Shown one piece after another: positions 55,890 to 64,000 of a DNA stretch of 64,000 nucleotides. Numbering within the stretch: position 1 is the stretch's first letter; the number at the start of each line of letters is the position of its first letter. The DNA lies in assembly GCF_016313185.1 (NCBI RefSeq), contig NZ_CP066218.1, positions 5,022,001-5,086,000 on the forward strand, read 5' to 3'. Below the pieces are notes generated by a model that did no database searches, was not told the origin of the DNA, and worked only from the letters and a program-made list of their open reading frames with translations. Both the position numbers and the translations under genes were made by a program. The DNA is from Mycolicibacterium baixiangningiae. Its GTDB lineage: Bacteria; Actinomycetota; Actinomycetes; Mycobacteriales; Mycobacteriaceae.

Positions 55890-57047
55890 GTGACTACCGA
55901 CACCGCCCACAGCGGCATCCGCGAAATCGACACCGGAACCCTGCCCGACCGCTACGCCAGGGGCTGGCACTGCCTCGGCCCGGTCACCGACTACCTCGAC
56001 GGCGAACCGCACTCCGTGGAGGCGTTCGGCACCAAACTCGTGGTGTTCGCCGACTCCAAGGGCGATGTCAAGATCCTCGACGGCTACTGCCGGCACATGG
56101 GCGGTGACCTGTCCCAGGGCACCGTCAAGGGCGACGAGGTCGCCTGCCCGTTCCACGACTGGCGCTGGGGCGGCGACGGCAAGTGCAAACTCGTGCCCTA
56201 CGCCAAGCGGACACCGCGGCTGGCCCGCACCCGCGCCTGGACCACCGACGTGCGCAGCGGCCTGCTGTTCGTCTGGCACGACCACGAGGGCAACCCGCCG
56301 CCGCCGGAGGTGCGCATCCCGGAGATTCCCGAGTCCTCCAGCGACGAGTGGACGGAATGGCGCTGGAACTCGATCCTGATCGAGGGCGCCAACTGCCGCG
56401 AGATCATCGACAACGTCACCGACATGGCGCACTTCTTCTACATCCACTTCGGGCTGCCGACGTACTTCAAGAACGTCTTCGAAGGCCATATCGCCAGCCA
56501 GTACCTGCACAACGTGGGCAGGCCGGACATCGACGATATGGGCACGACGTACGGGGAGGCGCACCTCGATTCCGAGGCCTCGTACTTCGGCCCCTCGTTC
56601 ATGATCAACTGGTTGCACAACAACTACGGCGGGTTCAAGGCCGAGTCGATCCTGATCAACTGCCACTACCCGGTCACCCAGGATTCGTTCGTGCTGCAGT
56701 GGGGCGTCATCGTCGAGAAGCCCAAGGGCATGGACGAGAAGACCACCGACAAGCTGTCCCGCGTCTTCACCGACGGCGTCAGCAAGGGCTTCCTCCAGGA
56801 CGTCGAGATCTGGAAGCACAAGACCCGCATCGACAATCCGCTGCTGGTCGAAGAAGACGGCGCCGTCTATCAGCTTCGCCGCTGGTATCAGCAGTTCTAT
56901 GTCGACGCCGCCGACGTCACCCCCGAGATGACCGACCGCTTCGAGGTCGAGGTCGACACCACGGCGGCCAACGAGTATTGGAACACCGAGGTCGAGGCGA
57001 ATCTTCAGCGCCGGTCCGACGAGAAAGCCGAACAGCCGACGTCATGA
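55890..57047 (+). CDS. kshA: KshA, oxygenase of 3-ketosteroid 9-alpha-hydroxylase
   Basis: This 385-aa Rieske non-heme iron oxygenase adds the 9-alpha hydroxyl that triggers opening of steroid ring B. The Rieske cluster ligands are Cys67-His69 (CRHMGG) and Cys86-His89 (CPFH). The mononuclear iron site is in DNVTDMAHFFYIHF, with His181 and His186. The GTG start at 55890 follows GGAGG. The reductase partner KshB is not in the window, as in M. tuberculosis, where it is unlinked. The gene overlaps the next one by 4 bases. Confidence 0.96.
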   Translation: MTTDTAHSGIREIDTGTLPDRYARGWHCLGPVTDYLDGEPHSVEAFGTKLVVFADSKGDVKILDGYCRHMGGDLSQGTVKGDEVACPFHDWRWGGDGKCKLVPYAKRTPRLARTRAWTTDVRSGLLFVWHDHEGNPPPPEVRIPEIPESSSDEWTEWRWNSILIEGANCREIIDNVTDMAHFFYIHFGLPTYFKNVFEGHIASQYLHNVGRPDIDDMGTTYGEAHLDSEASYFGPSFMINWLHNNYGGFKAESILINCHYPVTQDSFVLQWGVIVEKPKGMDEKTTDKLSRVFTDGVSKGFLQDVEIWKHKTRIDNPLLVEEDGAVYQLRRWYQQFYVDAADVTPEMTDRFEVEVDTTAANEYWNTEVEANLQRRSDEKAEQPTS

Positions 57048-57508
57048 CCTCACCGGAGGAGCAGGACGCCGAGGTCGACCGGTTGGCCCGGTCGATGCTC
57101 CTGCTGCACGGCGCCCATGACGACGACGACCATCCCGAACCGTCCACCGGCGGGCCCAAGACCTGGTCGAAGGCGCCGAGTTTCGCCGGCGACGAGGCGC
57201 GGGCGGCGGCGGTGCGGGAAGCGACGCAGCGGGATCGGGAGCGCTACCTGAGGTCCGGGCTGGTGTCGGTCGACTGCCGGTTCTGCCACGTCGCGGTGGA
57301 GGTCAAGAAGCTCGGACGCGGCCACACCTCTGTGCAGTGGAACTCCGAGGCATCGCAACGGTGCGCATACTTCTCCGAAATCCGGGAGGCCGGCGGCGAA
57401 CCGGCACGGACCCGCACCTGCCCGAAGCTGTCCGACAGCATCAAACACGCTGTCGCCGAAGGCTGTCTGGAGGAGAACTCCACCGCCCCCTCCCCCGGTG
57501 ACGGCTGA
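57044..57508 (+). CDS. Cysteine-containing protein coupled to kshA (Rv3527-like)
   Basis: This 154-aa protein starts within the kshA stop (ATGA) and matches Rv3527 by position and length. It has an acidic N-terminal half, then a small domain with DCRFCHVAVEVKK, RGHTSVQW, RCAYF, RTC and GC, suggesting a metal-binding or redox site with five to six cysteines and two histidines. Tight coupling to kshA suggests a supporting role in the Ksh reaction or electron transfer, but no function is established. Confidence 0.85.
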   Translation: MTSPEEQDAEVDRLARSMLLLHGAHDDDDHPEPSTGGPKTWSKAPSFAGDEARAAAVREATQRDRERYLRSGLVSVDCRFCHVAVEVKKLGRGHTSVQWNSEASQRCAYFSEIREAGGEPARTRTCPKLSDSIKHAVAEGCLEENSTAPSPGDG

Positions 57509-57520
57509 ACGATCCGGCAC

Positions 57521-58213
57521 GTGTGGCCGGTGCTCCGCGGCATCGCCGGTGTGATGACACTGGCGTCCGCCGCGGCGTGCGTTTCTCAGCAGCCGCTGCT
57601 CGAGGAGTCGTTCGCCGGCAACGACACCTCGACCTGGGCGGTGACCAGCGGATCGTTGTTCCGTGACGACGACGAAGGCTGGACCGGGATACCGGATGCC
57701 GGTCGCGGAGAGGGCGACACCGGGTCAGCGGTGTTCCGGATGGTCTCGGCGCGACGCGATCTCACCGACATCGACGTCGCTCTGCGGCTCGAGGTGCCGC
57801 AGCTGGTCACCACCGCGCGGACGCCGGCTCAGAATTTCGACGGAGCCCACATCTGGGTGCGGTACCAGTCCGACCGGCAGTTGTACGCGGTCAGTGTGGA
57901 CCGCCGTGATGCGACGATGGTGATCAAGAAGAAGTGTGCGGGAGGCGATTCCAACGGCGGCCGCTACCTCGACCTCGGTGCCGTCGTCGCGGACGCGCCG
58001 ATACCGTTCGGCCGGTGGCAACAGATCTCCGTCGCTGTCCGCAACAAGCCCGACGGCTCCGTCACGATCTCAGCGAACCGCGACGGTCACACCGTCGCAG
58101 CGACCGACAGCGGGATCGGGTGCCCGCCGCTCCGCGAGGGCGGGGTCGGAATTCGCGGCGACAACGCCGAACTACGGTTCGACGACATCCGGGTGGTCAC
58201 CGCCGACCGCTGA
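57521..58213 (+). CDS. Putative lipoprotein with a concanavalin-like (LamG/DUF1080-type) fold
   Basis: This 230-aa protein has a short signal peptide with lipobox-like SAAAC (Cys20), then a beta-rich domain (about 25-225) with DIDVALRLEVPQ, GAHIWVRYQSDRQLYAVSVDRR and ELRFDDIRVVT, patterns of concanavalin-like sugar-binding or glucanase-related domains. GTG at 57521 is the start. It is convergent with the polysaccharide deacetylase gene (6 bases apart), whose C-terminal domain looks similar in kind. A wall- or glycan-binding role is inferred; catalytic residues are not seen. Confidence 0.75.
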   Translation: MWPVLRGIAGVMTLASAAACVSQQPLLEESFAGNDTSTWAVTSGSLFRDDDEGWTGIPDAGRGEGDTGSAVFRMVSARRDLTDIDVALRLEVPQLVTTARTPAQNFDGAHIWVRYQSDRQLYAVSVDRRDATMVIKKKCAGGDSNGGRYLDLGAVVADAPIPFGRWQQISVAVRNKPDGSVTISANRDGHTVAATDSGIGCPPLREGGVGIRGDNAELRFDDIRVVTADR

Positions 58214-58219
58214 GGCCCC

Positions 58220-59851
58220 TCAACCCCGGACCGGCAGTCCCACACCGGCTTTCACGTTCGGCAGATCCCTGCCCGCGGTGACCGACAGCTTCGTGAACAC
58301 CGGCCACGGCGCGGACTCGGTCATTCGGGAACTGCTCAGCCCGATCCCTCCGTATGCCTGCGGACCACCGTCGAGCGGGACCGTCACCCGCACCGACCCG
58401 TCGACGACGATCTCGATCACCGTCGGCGCCACCGTCATCTTCACGGTGTGCTGGTCACGGCGTGCCAACGGCAACTGCCTGACCACCTTCGGCTTCGCGC
58501 CGAGGCCGATCGACACCCTCAGATAGTCGGAGCTCACCTGGGTCGAGAGTTCTTCGCCGGTGCCGACGCGGGCGATCAGCGCGGCGTTCTCCACCCCGGG
58601 TGCAGCCAACCCGCGCAGGGTCACCGATGCGGTGTAGGACGCCCAATCCGCCGTCGCCTCACGGCCGTACGCGACGCCCGACCATCGACCAGGACCGCTC
58701 ATCCGCACGTCGTCGCCTCTCGCGAGAACGGGTGCGGGCGTGTCGTCGCTGAGCTGTGTCCACAGATCGGGGCGGCGGGGCGGCGGAGCCTGGGCGGGGG
58801 TGACCGGGGTGCGGGCCCGCACTGCGGCGAGCAACTCGTCGACGGTGGAGTCGAATGTCAGCTCGATCCGGCCGGTCATCCCGACGGCGGCCGCCCGGGC
58901 ACCCGCGGGCAGAGGCTGCGGCGGTGCGTTGTTGAACGCACCCGCGAAGAACTCACGGATGACCGTCATCGCGACGGCGGCGGCCTGCGGATCGGTCGAG
59001 TCGCCGTGGTCACTGAACCCCTCGGAGAACGGGAAGGCGAACAGCGTCGGCCGGGGCAACCCGTGGTCGAGGATGTCCTGCACCGAGGCCTGCAGGTCTT
59101 TTCTGATCTTGGTCTCGAACTCCTCGAGTGTCTCGAGCCGGCTCTTCTCGGGAAGCCAACGGCGGTGCGTCATCTCGGAGGCCAGCGTTCCGGCCGCGTC
59201 GACCGGCAGCCGGGCGTGCATCTTGCGGGTGTGCGATTGGAAATCCCACCGGCCGGACCGTGCCATCCGCTCGATCTCCTGCCACGACAGGTAATACGGC
59301 CGGTTCGCGCCGACGTTGCCCGTGATGAGAAACGAGGCGGCGTGCATCCCGTGGCGTTCGAGGATCTTGTCGGCATGGGTCCACAGCCCGTGGGTGCCGT
59401 CGTCGAACGTGATCAGCACCGACCGCTCGGGCACCACCCCGCCCGCGAGGTAGTCGACGTACTGATCGGAGGTGATGGAGCTGTAGCCGGCCGCCCGCAG
59501 TGCCGCGAGTTGCGCATCGAACGCCTCCGGGGTGACGACGAAGTGGTGTCGCGGTTCCGCGCCGGCGTCGGAATGCTCTTCGACCGGCCGCACATCGTGA
59601 TAGGCGAGCACCACCGGCGGTGTGCGAGAGGGCAACTCGGAACGTACGACACCAGCCAGGACGGTCTCGTCGGGCGTCAGCGACGCCACCGGCGTCGAGA
59701 ACTGTTCGGTCACCTGCAATCCGAGCTCGTGCAGGTACCAGGCCACGCCGAACGGGGTCGCGACGAGCGCCGCCGTGAGGGCCGACAACACGATGCGCAC
59801 CGAGCCACGCCCGATCCGCGTCCGCCAACCTGCGCCGGATGCCACCCTCAC
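58220..59851 (-). CDS. Polysaccharide deacetylase with C-terminal carbohydrate-binding-type domain
   Basis: This 543-aa protein has one N-terminal membrane helix (about 15-40), a NodB-type deacetylase domain (about 75-330; metal site TFDDG and SHTRKMH, with HDVRP ahead of it), and a C-terminal beta-rich domain (about 380-540). The enzyme would remove acetyl groups from a sugar polymer outside the membrane. GTG at 59851 is chosen: it overlaps the stop of the 33-aa gene (GTGA), with GGAAC upstream. It is the last gene of the dehydrogenase-synthase-peptide-deacetylase operon, like PgaB/IcaB in PNAG systems. Confidence 0.87.
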   Translation of the reverse strand: MRVASGAGWRTRIGRGSVRIVLSALTAALVATPFGVAWYLHELGLQVTEQFSTPVASLTPDETVLAGVVRSELPSRTPPVVLAYHDVRPVEEHSDAGAEPRHHFVVTPEAFDAQLAALRAAGYSSITSDQYVDYLAGGVVPERSVLITFDDGTHGLWTHADKILERHGMHAASFLITGNVGANRPYYLSWQEIERMARSGRWDFQSHTRKMHARLPVDAAGTLASEMTHRRWLPEKSRLETLEEFETKIRKDLQASVQDILDHGLPRPTLFAFPFSEGFSDHGDSTDPQAAAVAMTVIREFFAGAFNNAPPQPLPAGARAAAVGMTGRIELTFDSTVDELLAAVRARTPVTPAQAPPPRRPDLWTQLSDDTPAPVLARGDDVRMSGPGRWSGVAYGREATADWASYTASVTLRGLAAPGVENAALIARVGTGEELSTQVSSDYLRVSIGLGAKPKVVRQLPLARRDQHTVKMTVAPTVIEIVVDGSVRVTVPLDGGPQAYGGIGLSSSRMTESAPWPVFTKLSVTAGRDLPNVKAGVGLPVRG

Positions 59852-59949
59852 CAGAATGTTCCGTTCGTCAGCACGATCAGGAAGATCAGCACGCCCACGG
59901 TGAGGTAGAAGAGGTCGAAGAGTCGATTCTTCAAGCGGTGGATCATCAT
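59848..59949 (-). CDS. 33-aa single-helix membrane peptide of the exopolysaccharide operon
   Basis: The frame encodes 33 residues: a short basic start (MMIHRLKNRLFDL) followed by one hydrophobic helix and a NGTFW end. ATG at 59949 overlaps the stop of the GT2 synthase (ATGA), and its own stop overlaps the deacetylase start (GTGA). Coupling on both sides and the clean membrane helix support a real gene that annotation would usually miss. By position it is comparable to the small PgaD/IcaD partners of PNAG synthases, although it is far shorter; a stabilising role for the synthase is inferred. Confidence 0.72.
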   Translation of the reverse strand: MMIHRLKNRLFDLFYLTVGVLIFLIVLTNGTFW

Positions 59950-61451
59950 TGGGCACCCCGCGCCCAGGTGCCCTTGCGGATGGTGGCCAGTGAGTAGGGC
60001 AGGAGCCAGGACAGCAGCAGTGAACCGAGCGCGGCCATCATCAGGCGGTAGCGCCAATGGGGGTTGCCCGGATTCGAGAGCTTGAAGGACAGCGCCCACG
60101 CGAACCCCTTCGTCAGCACCCCGCACAGGTAGAGCACGGTGAGGAAGTAGAGCCCGTGCGCCGGCGCCCAGACCAGGTGGCGCACGGCCATGATCGGCGC
60201 GACCGCCACGAACAGCACATGCCCGTAGAAGAGTGCCGCAGCGCCGGGACCACGCCGCCACATGAACGACCCGGTGAAGCACAGGTTCCGGATGAAGCTC
60301 TTCTTCCACCGCACCTGTTGTTTGAGGAACGGGCGGAAGCGCGCAGGAACCGTCGTCCAGACGTGCGCCGAGCGCACATACCCGACCCGCCAGGGGCGTT
60401 CGGCGTAGTCGTGGTCGGCCACCAGCGGATCGTCGGCATACCGTCGCTTGAGTCCGCGGCCCTTCCACACCTGGCCGAGTACGTAACCCGTCAGTTGCCG
60501 GTCGGTGGCGAAGCGGAATTCGCGACCGAGGAACGTGTCGTTGGCCCACGCCGGCAGATAGTTCACGATCGCGTCCCGCCGGAACACCGCCAGCGGTCCC
60601 GACACGCAGGAGACGCTTCCGAAGGTCGCCTCCGCGGCTTTCGCCACCCGGAACTGGCCGTCGTACCAGGTGTCCTGCGCACGGGTCAGCACGGTGTCAT
60701 CGGCGTTGAGGGCGCGTGCGTGGCCGCTCACCGCTCCCAGTTCGGGATTGTTGACCAGAGCGCGCACGCAGCGCGACAACGCATCCGGAGCCAGGACGCA
60801 GTCGGAATCGGTGAACGCGAGGATGTCGCCGGAGGCGATGCGCACGCCGTCGGTCAGCGCGTGTTTCTTGCCACCGTTGACCTCTTTGAAGATGACCGTG
60901 ACGTCCAGTTCGGCCGCCAGTCGACGGAGCACGTCGGGCGTGCCATCGGTCGACGCGTCGTCGATGACGATCACTTCGAGGTGGGGGTGGTCGGAGCCGA
61001 CCATGGTCCGCACGCACTGTTCGATCCCGTCCAACTCGTCGCGGACCGCGACAAGCAGACTCACGGTCGGCTGGGCGGGCAGCGCGGGAATGACTTCGGT
61101 GATGCCTTTCGCGCCCCCGAACAGAGGTGTCCGGTTGCCGGTGCGCATCGGATGGACGCTGGGGTCCTCGTAACGCGCGAAGCCGAGGTACATCATCGAG
61201 ATCGTCGCGGTGAGGACGAGCATCCCGTAGCCGAGTAGGAGTGTTCCCCTGGGCAGAAGCGGGGCCTGCACCGCGAGCAACACGATCAAGGGCATGAGCG
61301 CCGCGAGGACCAGAACCCTACGCAGACCGCGACGGACGTCGGCAGGTTTCGAATCGATCCACTGAGCGAATGCGATGGTGCGGGGAACCCGCGGCGCCGG
61401 ATCCGCGCCGAGTGTCGCGACAGAGGGCGCGACCGGAGCGACCGTGCTCAA
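59946..61451 (-). CDS. Processive family 2 glycosyltransferase (polysaccharide synthase type)
   Basis: This 501-aa membrane protein has two N-terminal helices, a GT-A catalytic domain and three to four C-terminal helices, the layout of hyaluronan, NodC and PgaC-type synthases. Motifs are VIVIDDASTDGT, the metal site DSD in FTDSDCVL, and the processive signature QVRWKKS. TTG at 61451 is chosen: it overlaps the stop of the dehydrogenase gene (TTGA), with GGAGGG upstream; earlier codons in frame look random. It would polymerise and export a glycan from UDP-sugars. Confidence 0.9.
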   Translation of the reverse strand: MSTVAPVAPSVATLGADPAPRVPRTIAFAQWIDSKPADVRRGLRRVLVLAALMPLIVLLAVQAPLLPRGTLLLGYGMLVLTATISMMYLGFARYEDPSVHPMRTGNRTPLFGGAKGITEVIPALPAQPTVSLLVAVRDELDGIEQCVRTMVGSDHPHLEVIVIDDASTDGTPDVLRRLAAELDVTVIFKEVNGGKKHALTDGVRIASGDILAFTDSDCVLAPDALSRCVRALVNNPELGAVSGHARALNADDTVLTRAQDTWYDGQFRVAKAAEATFGSVSCVSGPLAVFRRDAIVNYLPAWANDTFLGREFRFATDRQLTGYVLGQVWKGRGLKRRYADDPLVADHDYAERPWRVGYVRSAHVWTTVPARFRPFLKQQVRWKKSFIRNLCFTGSFMWRRGPGAAALFYGHVLFVAVAPIMAVRHLVWAPAHGLYFLTVLYLCGVLTKGFAWALSFKLSNPGNPHWRYRLMMAALGSLLLSWLLPYSLATIRKGTWARGAQ

Positions 61452-62779
61452 AGCACCCTCCGCTGCGGCGACTCCGGCAGCCCGTAGGCGGCGTCGAGGA
61501 GCAGCGGGACGGTGGAAAGCCAGGCGTGATCGGTGGCGGGATGCAGCGTATGCGCGATGACGAGGTCCCAATCCTGCTCTGCCGAATCGGTTTCGCGTAC
61601 CAGCTGTCCCGAGGCCGTCCACACGCTTTCCACCATGACGTCGGTGAACGCGACCTCGGCGCCGCGGCGGTGCAGTTCCTCGATGATGTGCAGAGCCGGT
61701 GACTCGCGCACATCGGCCACCGCGGGCTTGTACGCGACTCCGACGACCAGGATCCGTGAACCGGTCAGCGCCCGGCCACTGTCGGCCAGCAATCCCTGGG
61801 CACGGTTGACCACCGCCTGCGGGCGGGACGCGATGGATGCCATGGCCGCCTCCGTCACCGGCGACGGCAGCTTCGTGGCCTTCAGCTGCCAGAGCAGATA
61901 GTGCGGATCACAAGGGATGCAGTGTCCGCCGACACCGGGGCCGGGCCGGAACGGCATGAACCCGTACGGCTTGGTGGCCGCGGCGGAGATCACCTCCATC
62001 ACGTCGATGTCGAAATTGTTTGCGACGTCGGAGAATTCGTTCGCGAGCGCGATGTTCACCGCACGGAAGGTGTTCTCGAGCAGTTTGGTCAGCTCGGCCG
62101 CCTCGGGAGATGACACGTGGTGTATCGAGGCGGCGGACCGGATCAGCGTCTGCGTCGCGCGGGCGGCGCACTCCTCGGTCACGCCCCCGACGACGCGAGG
62201 CGTCTCCTCCGGGAGGTGCGCCGGAGAACCCGGGTCGATCCGTTCCGGACTGAAGGCGACGAACACGTCGCGGCCGGCGACCAGACCGCGGCGCCGCAGG
62301 GGTTCGACGAGCAGTTCGCGGGTGCAGCCGACATATGTGGTCGACGTCAGCACGATCGTCTGGCCCGGTCGCGCCGCCTCGACCGCGGTGGCGCACGCTG
62401 CGCGCAGGGCGGTCAGGTCGGGAACGAGATGAGTGTCGACCGGGGTCGGCACACAGATCAGCACGGCATCGACCCCGGAGAGACCGGTGACCTCGGTGGT
62501 GAGGGTGAGCAGATCCGTGTCGAGGAGCCGATCCAGGCTCACGAGTGTGTCCTCGAGCAGGTCGACCTGCCGGGATTTGATCGCCGCGATGCGCGATTCG
62601 CTGATGTCGCAACCCAATACAGCGACGCCCGACTCGGCGAGGGCGACCGCGGTGGGCAGCCCGACATACCCCAGTCCGAGAATGCCGACGCTGTGAAGGG
62701 GCTGCGCCGGCGCAACACCGTCGCCGACGGCGTCGGTCGTCATGTCGAGGAGGGCGGGAAGTGCGTAGGTGGTCGGCAT
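61448..62779 (-). CDS. UDP-sugar 6-dehydrogenase (UDP-glucose/UDP-N-acetylhexosamine type)
   Basis: This 443-aa NAD-dependent enzyme oxidises the C6 alcohol of a UDP-sugar to a carboxylate. It has GLGYVGLPTAVALAE at the NAD site, TSTTYVG and FSPERIDPG in the middle, GPGVGGHCIPCDPHYL with the catalytic cysteine, and VAYKPAVADVRESP in the UDP-binding domain. The catalytic motif is closer to the WbpA/WecC group (UDP-GlcNAc or UDP-ManNAc) than to classic UDP-glucose dehydrogenase, but the substrate is not certain. ATG at 62779 has AAAGG 6 bases upstream. It supplies uronic acid for the downstream synthase. Confidence 0.9.
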   Translation of the reverse strand: MPTTYALPALLDMTTDAVGDGVAPAQPLHSVGILGLGYVGLPTAVALAESGVAVLGCDISESRIAAIKSRQVDLLEDTLVSLDRLLDTDLLTLTTEVTGLSGVDAVLICVPTPVDTHLVPDLTALRAACATAVEAARPGQTIVLTSTTYVGCTRELLVEPLRRRGLVAGRDVFVAFSPERIDPGSPAHLPEETPRVVGGVTEECAARATQTLIRSAASIHHVSSPEAAELTKLLENTFRAVNIALANEFSDVANNFDIDVMEVISAAATKPYGFMPFRPGPGVGGHCIPCDPHYLLWQLKATKLPSPVTEAAMASIASRPQAVVNRAQGLLADSGRALTGSRILVVGVAYKPAVADVRESPALHIIEELHRRGAEVAFTDVMVESVWTASGQLVRETDSAEQDWDLVIAHTLHPATDHAWLSTVPLLLDAAYGLPESPQRRVL

Positions 62780-63511
62780 TTTCATCCTTTGGACGCCGTG
62801 AACGGTGGGCAACCTCTTCAGGTCGCTGTCGGGGTGATCGGAGTGCTGGAGTACACCCGCGCACGACTGCTTCGAACGCATTGCAACCCCCTGAAGAAAC
62901 CCCTGACCCGGCTCGACCTGAGATCCAGGTGAGCACATCCTTGCCACTTCCCTGAAACCTGTGGCTTGCGACGCGTGAGGGACGCTACCACCCGTCAATG
63001 GCACGGTCAAGCAATGCCACAAGGCTTTCTAAACATGGTTCTGGCCGTCGCCATCCACCGCGAGGTGACCTAGGTCACTGCCGCGCCTTTATCGGCATTG
63101 AGCTGGTACTTCATTGAGACCAGCTTGTGCCGTCGATATCGAATACCCTCGCCTATGCGAAAACTACGCGCACAGATGCGCAGTTTCAGCAAATTTCTAT
63201 TCAGATAGAGTCCCTGCTCAGAGCGTTGACCTGCAATTGCGTTAATTAGTTGCCAGTGGGGGCCGTGCAAACGCCGCGCCGGTACACCGACGTCCGGCAA
63301 GGGTGACGAGGGGCCCGCACATCGATCCGCAGGGTCGGGACGGGTGGCAGGCTTCGCGAGCGCTTCAGTGAGCGCGCAAAAGATGGTCCGGGGAGCAGGA
63401 CACCCGAAACGATGCGCCGTGATCGGCGCGGGGGACGTGCTTACCGCCGGCGTCGTTCAGGCCGTCGAGGCCCGTGACGTGTCAGCGGTTGAAATGCGGT
63501 GTGCGGCAGGC
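62780..63511. promoter_or_regulatory. Long AT-richer leader of the exopolysaccharide operon
   Basis: About 730 bases separate the dehydrogenase start from the end of the sulfotransferase gene. GC drops (55% in the hand-counted line 63121-63180). A perfect palindrome, GTGACCTAGGTCAC, lies at 63065-63078, 286 bases upstream of the dehydrogenase start, and could be a regulator site. Short frames here (for example 63070-63300, minus) have no recognisable family and are not called. The region probably holds the promoter, a long untranslated leader or a regulatory RNA. Confidence 0.5.
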
Positions 63512-64000
63512 TCAGAGCCCTGCGAAGCGCTCCTTGACCTGTTCGGCGGTCAACCCGTAGTCGGCCAGCGAGTAGGTGTGTTTTGGCGCGCGGGGCCCCT
63601 TCTGACTGTCCGCGTGGCTGGTCTCCATCGCCTCTCTGGCGGCGTCGGTGTACGGCAACCCGAAGTGCCGGTAGATCCGCTCCACCTCGGCCACCGGATC
63701 GTTGATGAACTCGAAGTAGTCCAGGTCGTAGAACTGCGCGGGGTTGCGCTCGGCGCGTTCGGCGGTGAACCGCGCCAGCCCGCGGGACCAGGTCTCCATC
63801 GAGTCCTCGCCGATCTGCGCTCCCACGAACGTATTCGACCATCCCGCGGTGGTGTGCTGGGCCAGTGAGCACATCGACGCCATGATGGTCTCCGGCGGCC
63901 GGTGGCACTGCACGACCAACGCGTCCGGATAGGTGGCGAACAGCGCGTCCAGCGCGAACAAATGGCTGGGATTCTTGAGCACCCAACGCTTCTCGGCGTC
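63512..64000 (-). CDS. Sulfotransferase-family protein, C-terminal part (Rv3529c-like)
   Basis: The frame is open to the window edge, so the N-terminus lies outside. The visible 162 residues begin DAEKRWVLKNPSHLFALDALF and contain the PDALVVQCHRPPETIMAS region, the conserved 3'-phosphate-binding type segment of sulfotransferases, then VERIYRHFGLPYTDAA and HTYSLADYGLTAEQV near the end. This pattern is shared by a mycobacterial Stf-like family; Rv3529c lies just beyond kshA in M. tuberculosis. The 5' PAPS-binding loop is not visible. A lipid or glycan acceptor is possible, but none can be named. Confidence 0.87.
   Translation of the reverse strand, partial: DAEKRWVLKNPSHLFALDALFATYPDALVVQCHRPPETIMASMCSLAQHTTAGWSNTFVGAQIGEDSMETWSRGLARFTAERAERNPAQFYDLDYFEFINDPVAEVERIYRHFGLPYTDAAREAMETSHADSQKGPRAPKHTYSLADYGLTAEQVKERFAGL

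Noticed and set aside
63070..63300. 76-aa frame in the polysaccharide operon leader
   Set aside because: No recognisable family, no convincing ribosome site, and base composition unlike the coding regions around it.
63344..63868. Plus-strand frame with a VIGAG-like segment
   Set aside because: It lies mostly antisense to the sulfotransferase and the apparent motif is isolated; no flavin or NAD fold follows.

Overview
The window comes from a high-GC mycobacterium, most likely a non-tuberculous, fast-growing Mycolicibacterium-type species. The basis is the gene order. From 22.2 kb to 57.5 kb it follows the M. tuberculosis cholesterol locus from Rv3492c to Rv3527: Mce-associated proteins, mce4F-A, yrbE4B/A, hsd4A, fdxD, fadE26/27, fadD17, fadD19, echA19, cyp142, the ltp4/ltp3 block and kshA. 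The trehalose gene otsA lies to the left and an Rv3529c-like sulfotransferase to the right, as in M. tuberculosis. Seven copies of the KstR operator (TnnAACnnGTTnnA; six exact, one with a changed last base) mark the steroid promoters. Gene names rest on recognised motifs, lengths and order; no database search was run.

Layout. 0-5.9 kb: the end of a molybdenum hydroxylase operon (coxM fragment, coxS), a beta-hydroxyacid dehydrogenase, a small membrane protein, a KstR-marked short-chain dehydrogenase, a crotonase, and otsA with its 54-aa companion gene. 5.9-9.6 kb: stacked mobile elements, namely an intact IS110-family element, an IS481-type remnant, an ISL3 element with a frameshifted transposase, a second IS110-type remnant and a truncated nitroreductase gene. 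9.7-22.1 kb: a lower-GC secondary-metabolite island. Four minus-strand genes are P450, thiolase-like enzyme, one fully reducing type I PKS module and methyltransferase; a divergent pair encodes an SRPBCC protein and a second P450. 22.2-36.5 kb: the Mce4 sterol importer, hsd4A-fdxD and the fadE26-fadE27-fadD17 side-chain operon. 38.0-43.3 kb: AraC regulator, VOC protein, AI-2E-type exporter, repeat-rich lipoprotein, TerC protein and a nitronate monooxygenase-like enzyme. 43.3-57.5 kb: the second half of the sterol locus. 57.5-63.5 kb: an exopolysaccharide operon (UDP-sugar dehydrogenase, processive GT2 synthase, 33-aa membrane peptide, polysaccharide deacetylase). 63.5-64.0 kb: a partial sulfotransferase.

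How the genes work together. Mce4 and YrbE4 import sterol. FadD19, FadD17, CYP142, FadE26/27, EchA19, Hsd4A and the Ltp3/Ltp4/DUF35 set act on the side chain. KshA opens the ring system. KstR would repress most of these until a sterol-derived CoA thioester appears.

The least explained part is the PKS island between otsA and mce4. Its single PKS protein carries docking helices at both ends but has no partner PKS here, and a catalytically altered thiolase is encoded just upstream. The downstream side of the operon is cut by insertion sequences. The exopolysaccharide operon, the possible guide RNA of the IS110 element, and several long palindromes at gene ends are further candidates for new biology.
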